Positions 59,180-64,000 of a stretch of 64,000 bases of DNA are shown here, piece by piece. This stretch comes from Pogostemon cablin. Lineage: Eukaryota > Streptophyta > Magnoliopsida > Lamiales > Lamiaceae. The notes under the pieces are model-generated. The model was not told the DNA's origin and ran no database searches. It saw only the letters and a list, made by a program, of their open reading frames with translations. Each line of letters opens with the position of its first letter. The first letter of the stretch is position 1. Location: NCBI GenBank assembly GCA_023678885.1, contig CM042958.1, forward strand, positions 16,858,852 to 16,922,851, in the 5' to 3' direction. A program made the translations under genes and the position numbers.

Positions 59180-60741
59180 ATGGCAGACGCAATTTTCATA
59201 GTTTTAATTGAAAATTTAACGTCTCTGATTCAAGATAAAATAGAATTGATGATGGGCGTGGATAAAGAAATGAAGAAGCTTTCCAGCACTCTCACCACCC
59301 TCCAAACAGTATTGGAAGATGCTGAAGACAAGCAATTTGAAAACAAAACAATTAAGAATTGGGTGGGAGATTGAAGACATACTGGACGACTGCAACACCC
59401 AGGTTCTGAGGCTGAAGCACAAAGGTGCCAAATTCAACCCCAAGAAACTTTTATTCAAGTGCAAAATCGAAAAAAGGATGAAAGAAGCTGTTGAGAAATT
59501 GGAGTTTGTCGCCCAAAGTCGCAGGCTTCATTTGAATGAAACTGTTTTGCGACAGTGGAAGCAGGTGGATTGGAGACGTGTCGTTCTGAATGAGCCGGAT
59601 CACATCTATGGCAGGGACCGAGACAGAGAGAAGATTGTTGGTATGGGGGGCATGGGCAAGACTACACTAGCCCAGTTTGTGTACAATGATGAGAGGGTGA
59701 GCCTGCATTTTGATACCAAGTTATGGGTTTGTGTGTCTGATGATTTTGACATTAAGGCCATTCTCAGAGCTATCATAAGAGACAAATCTAATCTGAAGGA
59801 TTTGAACTCTCTGCAGCTCCGCCTCCGTCAAGAATTGAGTGGGAAAAAGTACTTGTTGATATTGGATGATGTGTGGAATGACAATCAAGATGATTGGTTT
59901 AAGTTAAAAAGCGCTCAATGGGTGTTTCCATTGTGGTCACCACTCTAAAAAAGTGGCGGATATTATGGGAACACATCCATCTCATAGCTTGTCTCAGCTG
60001 TCCGATGAGGATTGCTGGCTCTTGTTTAAGCTTAGAGTCTCTGGACAAGAGAGTGAGCAATGTCTAAATAACTTGGAAAGCATTGGAAGGCGAATCGTGA
60101 AGAAATGCTGTGGTGTTCCTTTGGTGGCTAAGGCTCTTGGAGGTCTTGTGCGGTTTAATAAAGAAGAGAAGGAATGGGTTCGCGTGGAAGAGTGTCCCAT
60201 GTGGAATCTTTCAGAAGTAGAAAGTTCAATCTTGGCAGTGTTGAGATTGAGTTACCGCAGTCTGCATTTCATTCATGCTGAAGAGATGTTTTATTCACTG
60301 TGCGCTCTTTCCAAGAATTATATATTTGGGAAGACATAACTGATGTTTCATTGGATGGCTCATGGATGCATTTCATCAGATGGAAAGCGAGAAGTGGAGG
60401 AAGGCGATCACGTATGGAATGAGTTAGCTTTGAGATCCTTCTTTCAGGAAATTGATACCACTGGAAGAGAAATCACTTTTAAAATGCACGCACAATCCAT
60501 CATGGAGAACACTGAGTGATATGCCGTATAGAATTGGGGAATTGGCATCTCTTAAGACACTGAGTTTATTCATAGTAGGTAATAAAATAGGGAAGCAGGT
60601 TGATGAACTGGAATACTTGAATCTTGGAGGGACACTTGAAATTAAGCATTTGGAACGTTTCAAGGACCATATAACTGCGAAGAAAGCAAATCTTAAAGGG
60701 AAATCAAGGCTTCGTCATATGGTGTTACGATGGGAAAGCTA
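59180..60741 (+). pseudogene. CC-NB-LRR pseudogene (copy 2), multiple lesions
   Basis: Start MADAIFIVLIENLTSLIQDK. Lesions against the 54646 gene, in order: a deletion and frameshift in the coiled coil (stop at 59372-59374); an in-frame 57-bp loss just before the P-loop, so REKIV joins GMGGMGKTT (about 59634-59640); a 13-bp deletion after KLKS (about 59912) and a small one nearby, breaking RNBS-B; an insertion before the RNBS-D region (about 60270); a stop in FGKT*LMFH (60337-60339); an in-frame 18-bp loss that removes the Asp of MHD (about 60490); and a large deletion joining SIMEN to MPYRIG (about 60512). The frame ends at 60741, so most LRRs are missing. Clearly non-functional. Confidence 0.9.
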
Positions 60742-61707
60742 ATGTAACTTCTTTTCTTGCTATAATTAACATTATTAACTCTTAACATTTTCTTTATTAA
60801 ATAGCTAGTTATATCAATTGTTTTCTGTTATACTCTGTTAATAGCATACTTATTCAGGAGACAAGACAAGAGACATGTTTAACAATATCACATTCACGCA
60901 CAGGAATCTCCTCCTATTAATTCAGAGATTGTTTGATATCATGTAGGATAAAAAATGGCTTCTGGGGTCGATTGTGCATCGATAAATATACAAAATATCA
61001 TTAATGCCACAGCCTCAGGTTTTATCTACCAGCAGAGCAGAGCCGAGCCGAGCCAAGCAATCTTAAACAATCTTTGGACTTCATAGTCTCTTGGTTACTT
61101 ATACAGCTACATTTTAAGTGAAGATAGACGAATAAAGAAAGGATGAATGTGCAAGTATGGAAGAATAGCCAAGAAATTATAGCTGAAACTTTTATGCAGT
61201 TCACTTATCTAAATAATAACTCAGAAAAATGAAAATGTTATCGAATATCACAGTCAGATGATAAATCTGCACAATTCAACTCGTTTAGATTGGAAGCCAT
61301 TAAGTAGAAATGTTCACATCCATATTTGATAAAATGAAAAATGACAAACAAAACTGAACTTAGTATTTATGTATATATATAGATTTTATAAAACTAATTA
61401 TATTCCTCCGAATTTCTAATTCAATTCCAACTCTCCTGCTTTGTCGGCTTCATTTACCCTATTTAACTACCACTTTTTTTATGAATTAATTAAAACGTCC
61501 ATCCTATCACCGTCTCACATAAAGACAACAACTCCAATTCTAAATATAATCACATTCCTCGACCTTTCCGTCCAAATTTTAAAATAATGTAGTATTAAAA
61601 ATAATTATAGTTAATTATGATATGAAGGTGGAATTTTGCTTCTGCACTTGTTCTCACAATATCATCTTCTTGAGTTTCTAAACACTTGCATTCATCTTTT
61701 CCATATC
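60742..61707. other. Spacer between NLR pseudogenes
   Basis: AT-rich with no coding frame. GGTCGATTGTGCATCGATAA near 60967 resembles GTCGATTGTGTTGCTGGTGCATCGATA near 54341 upstream of the intact gene, consistent with duplicated flanks. The last 80 bases before 61708 match the leader of the other two NLR copies. Confidence 0.5.
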
Positions 61708-63430
61708 ATGGCAGAAGCAATGTTCAAAGTTATAATTGATATGATGGGAGTGGATAAGGAAATGAAGAAGCTTTCCTACACTCTCACCACCATCCAAACA
61801 GTAGTGGAAGATGCTGAAGACAAGCAATTTGAGAGCAAAACAATTAAGAATTGAAGACATCGCCTGGGAGATTGAAGACATACTGGACGACTGTAACACT
61901 CAAGTATTGAAGCTGAAGCGCAAATGAATTTTTGTTCAAATACAAGATCGGATAAATGATGAAAGAAGCAGTTGAGAAGTTGGATTTTGTAGCCAAAAGT
62001 CGCAGGTTTCATTTGGATGAGTCTATTTTATTCGTTCTGAATGAGCCGGATCACATCTATGGCAGGGACCGAGACAGAGAGAAGATTGTTGGTATGGGGG
62101 GCATGGGCAAGACTACACTTGCCCAGTTTGTGTACAATGATGAGAGGGTGAGCCTGCATTTTGATACCAAGTTATGGGTTTGTGTGTCTGATGATTTTGA
62201 CATGAAGGCCATCCTCCGAGCTATGATACAAGACAAATCTAATTTGGAGGATTTGAACTCTTTACAGCTCCGCCTCCGTCAAGAATTGAGCGGAATAAGA
62301 TACTTGATGATTTTGGATGATGTGTGGAATGATAATCAAGATGATTGGTTTCAGTTGAAGAGCATCCTGGCATATGGTTCAATGGGTGCTTCCATTGTTG
62401 TCACCACTCGTCAAAAAAAATTGGCAGATATCATGGGAACACTTCCCTGTCATTGCTTGTCTCAGTTGTCTGATGAGAATTGTTGGCTCTTAGAGCGTTT
62501 GGACAAGAGAGCGAGCAATGTCCTGCCTACTTGGAAAGCATTGGAAGGCGAATCGTGAAGAAATGTTGTGGTGTTCCTCTGGCGGCTAAGGCTCTTGGAG
62601 GTCTTCTGCGGTTTAATAAAGAAGAGAAGGAATGGGTTCGCATAGGAGAGAGTCCCATGTGGAATCTTTCAGAAGCAGAAAATTCAATCTTGCTAATACT
62701 GAGATTGAGTTACCGCAATCTGTCTTTTGTATTGAAGAGATGTTTTATTTATTGTGCGCTCTTTAAAAAGGATTATTCATTTGAGAAGACGGAATAGATA
62801 TTTCATTGAATGGCTCATGGATGCATTTGGAGCGAGAAGTGGAAGAAGTTGGTGGTGATCACATATGGAATGAGTTGGCTTTGAGATCCTTCTTTCAAGA
62901 TATTGATACGAGTGGAGGAGAAATCAGATTTAAAATGCACGATCTTGTTCATGATCTTGCACAATCCATCATGGAGAACAGAGTTCACGGGACTGAGACA
63001 GAGAGCAGCAGCACAAATACTGCTTCTAATTCCAAAATACGTCAGGTACGTTGGAGGAGACGACCTAAGAATAGTTGTTCAAGTGTACTGGCAGAGGTGT
63101 CCACATTAACCACCATTATCAACTTCTATCGCTTGAGAAGACTAAATCTAAGGGGGTTTAAGATGGAAGAGTTGTCAAGTGCAATAGGCAAGTTGAAACA
63201 GTTCTTCCATCCTATCTGTTGTCGTGGTACTAAGTATTGAGGAGTGCACAGAGTTTGAAGTACTGATGTCAGAGGCGGTTAAACATCTTCATCTCCTTCA
63301 ATATCTCCAATTGTATGATCTTCAAGACATGGTATCCTTACCACAAGCATTACAGCATCTCCCCTCTCTCGGAACTCTACACATTACGAGTCTCAACAAT
63401 CTAATTTCACTGCCCGAATGGTTGCCTCAT
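61708..63430 (+). pseudogene. CC-NB-LRR pseudogene (copy 3), truncated by an LTR insertion
   Basis: Start MAEAMFKVIIDMMGVDKEMK: the segment NLTCLIREKVGLV is deleted. A stop follows KTIKN (about 61852), with further frameshifts near 61920. The same 57-bp pre-P-loop deletion as copy 2 is present (62085-62091). A 10-bp deletion shifts the frame in NCWLL (about 62490), a stop interrupts KTE* (62795-62797), and a large deletion joins the first LRR (AIGKLKQF, about 63200) to the last ones (IEECTEFEVLMSEAVKHLHL). The final LEWLP-like motif is cut at 63430 where LTR sequence begins. Unlike copy 2, KMHDLVHDLA is retained. Non-functional. Confidence 0.9.
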
Positions 63431-64000
63431 TGAACTTGGACGGTTAAATTGATTAGAGCAAGTGTACTCTATCGTGTGTAGTACGTAAACGACCAAGTAC
63501 AAAATTTATAATATATCGAACCCAAGGGCGAAAGTGTGTATCCGTATTTGAAAGATGTTTGACTCTATAAGGACTAATCAATAAAAATGAGGGGTAGCTT
63601 AACACTACAAAATAGCAACTAAGAAAGCATTAAAAGATAGAATGATACGATGGATATGGAAGATGGATGAGTGGATGAATGTGAATGGATGAAGTAACAA
63701 TCTAAAGAGGAGCAAGACTAACCACATTTAAGATCAAGGACATAACATGACTTGTTAAATTCAAATGACAAATATCAATAATCATTGGAATAGAAGCAAT
63801 CATATATATACCCCTAATCCCTAGGCCAAGGTAATTAGGTTCTCAAATCATTACAAGTTTCAATCACAAAAGATTGAATCTCACTCTCAATTCCCTTAAG
63901 TACTATGATAACAAGATTAGTCTCCTCACTCAATTAATAGACCAAATATGATAAACCAATTAAGTGTTCTCACATGAATGTTCTAAGAATATCAAGATGT
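63431..64000. mobile_element. LTR of the same family as 51793-53786, inverted, running off the window
   Basis: From TGAACTTGGACGGTTAAATTG onward the sequence is the reverse complement of the right end of the solo LTR. Matching landmarks are AGAGCAAGTGTA, ACCAAGTACAAAATTTATAA, ATATATCGAACCC and GTGTGTATCCGTATTTGA, then GATGTTTGACTCTA. It begins with TG exactly at the point where NLR homology stops. Whether it is a solo LTR or a full element cannot be told from this window. Confidence 0.8.

Noticed and set aside
1..64000. CRISPR array, bacterial operon or organelle genome content
   Set aside because: Introns, NLR genes and plant transposons show nuclear plant DNA. No regularly spaced direct repeats of CRISPR type and no organelle genes were seen.

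Overview
This window is nuclear DNA of a dicot plant. The evidence is AT-rich intergenic sequence, short GT-AG introns, plant-only gene families (HY5, OCP3, CID7, BT1, DUF1677, CC-NB-LRR), and many plant DNA transposons (Stowaway-like, Mutator-like, Helitron-like). I cannot name the species. All exon models below were built by hand from reading frame and GT/AG sites, with no alignment or RNA evidence.

Layout. 1-4.8 kb is AT-rich and gene-free, with one Mutator-like MITE. A DUF1677 zinc-finger-like gene lies on the minus strand at 4.8-5.2 kb. 5.9-18 kb is a transposon-rich spacer: a TIR element, a 1.3-kb Mutator-like element with a 10-bp target duplication, a Helitron-type end beside a coding-like fragment, and a tandem array of about 2-kb AT-rich units carrying telomere-like motifs. 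18.2-23 kb holds a CID7-type PABP-interacting protein gene with an intron-spanning upstream ORF. 24.5-26.7 kb holds OCP3. 26.7-35.5 kb is a second repeat block, with duplicated Helitron-like segments and stacked Stowaway-like MITEs. 36.2-38.3 kb holds HY5. 41.3-44.3 kb (minus) holds a BT1-type adenine nucleotide carrier. 44.4-51.4 kb is repeats plus a 5'-truncated LINE.

51.4-64 kb is a CC-NB-LRR cluster. It has one intact 1054-residue single-exon gene, two heavily broken near-full-length relatives, and two short relics. A solo LTR with perfect TSDs lies inside the cluster, and a second copy of the same LTR family in the opposite orientation truncates the last pseudogene and runs off the window.

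How the genes relate. HY5 and OCP3 are neighbours in Arabidopsis as well (AT5G11260 and AT5G11270, from memory), so this core looks like ancestral microsynteny that has been inflated by transposons. The single-copy genes act in separate processes: light signalling, chloroplast-linked defence control, RNA/PABP biology and plastid nucleotide transport. The NLR cluster shows birth and death evolution. Its two large pseudogenes share an identical 57-bp in-frame deletion before the P-loop and so derive from one already damaged ancestor.

I did not find a convincingly new biological system. The best leads are the CID7 upstream ORF, the datable NLR/LTR history, and the nested MITE/Helitron duplications.
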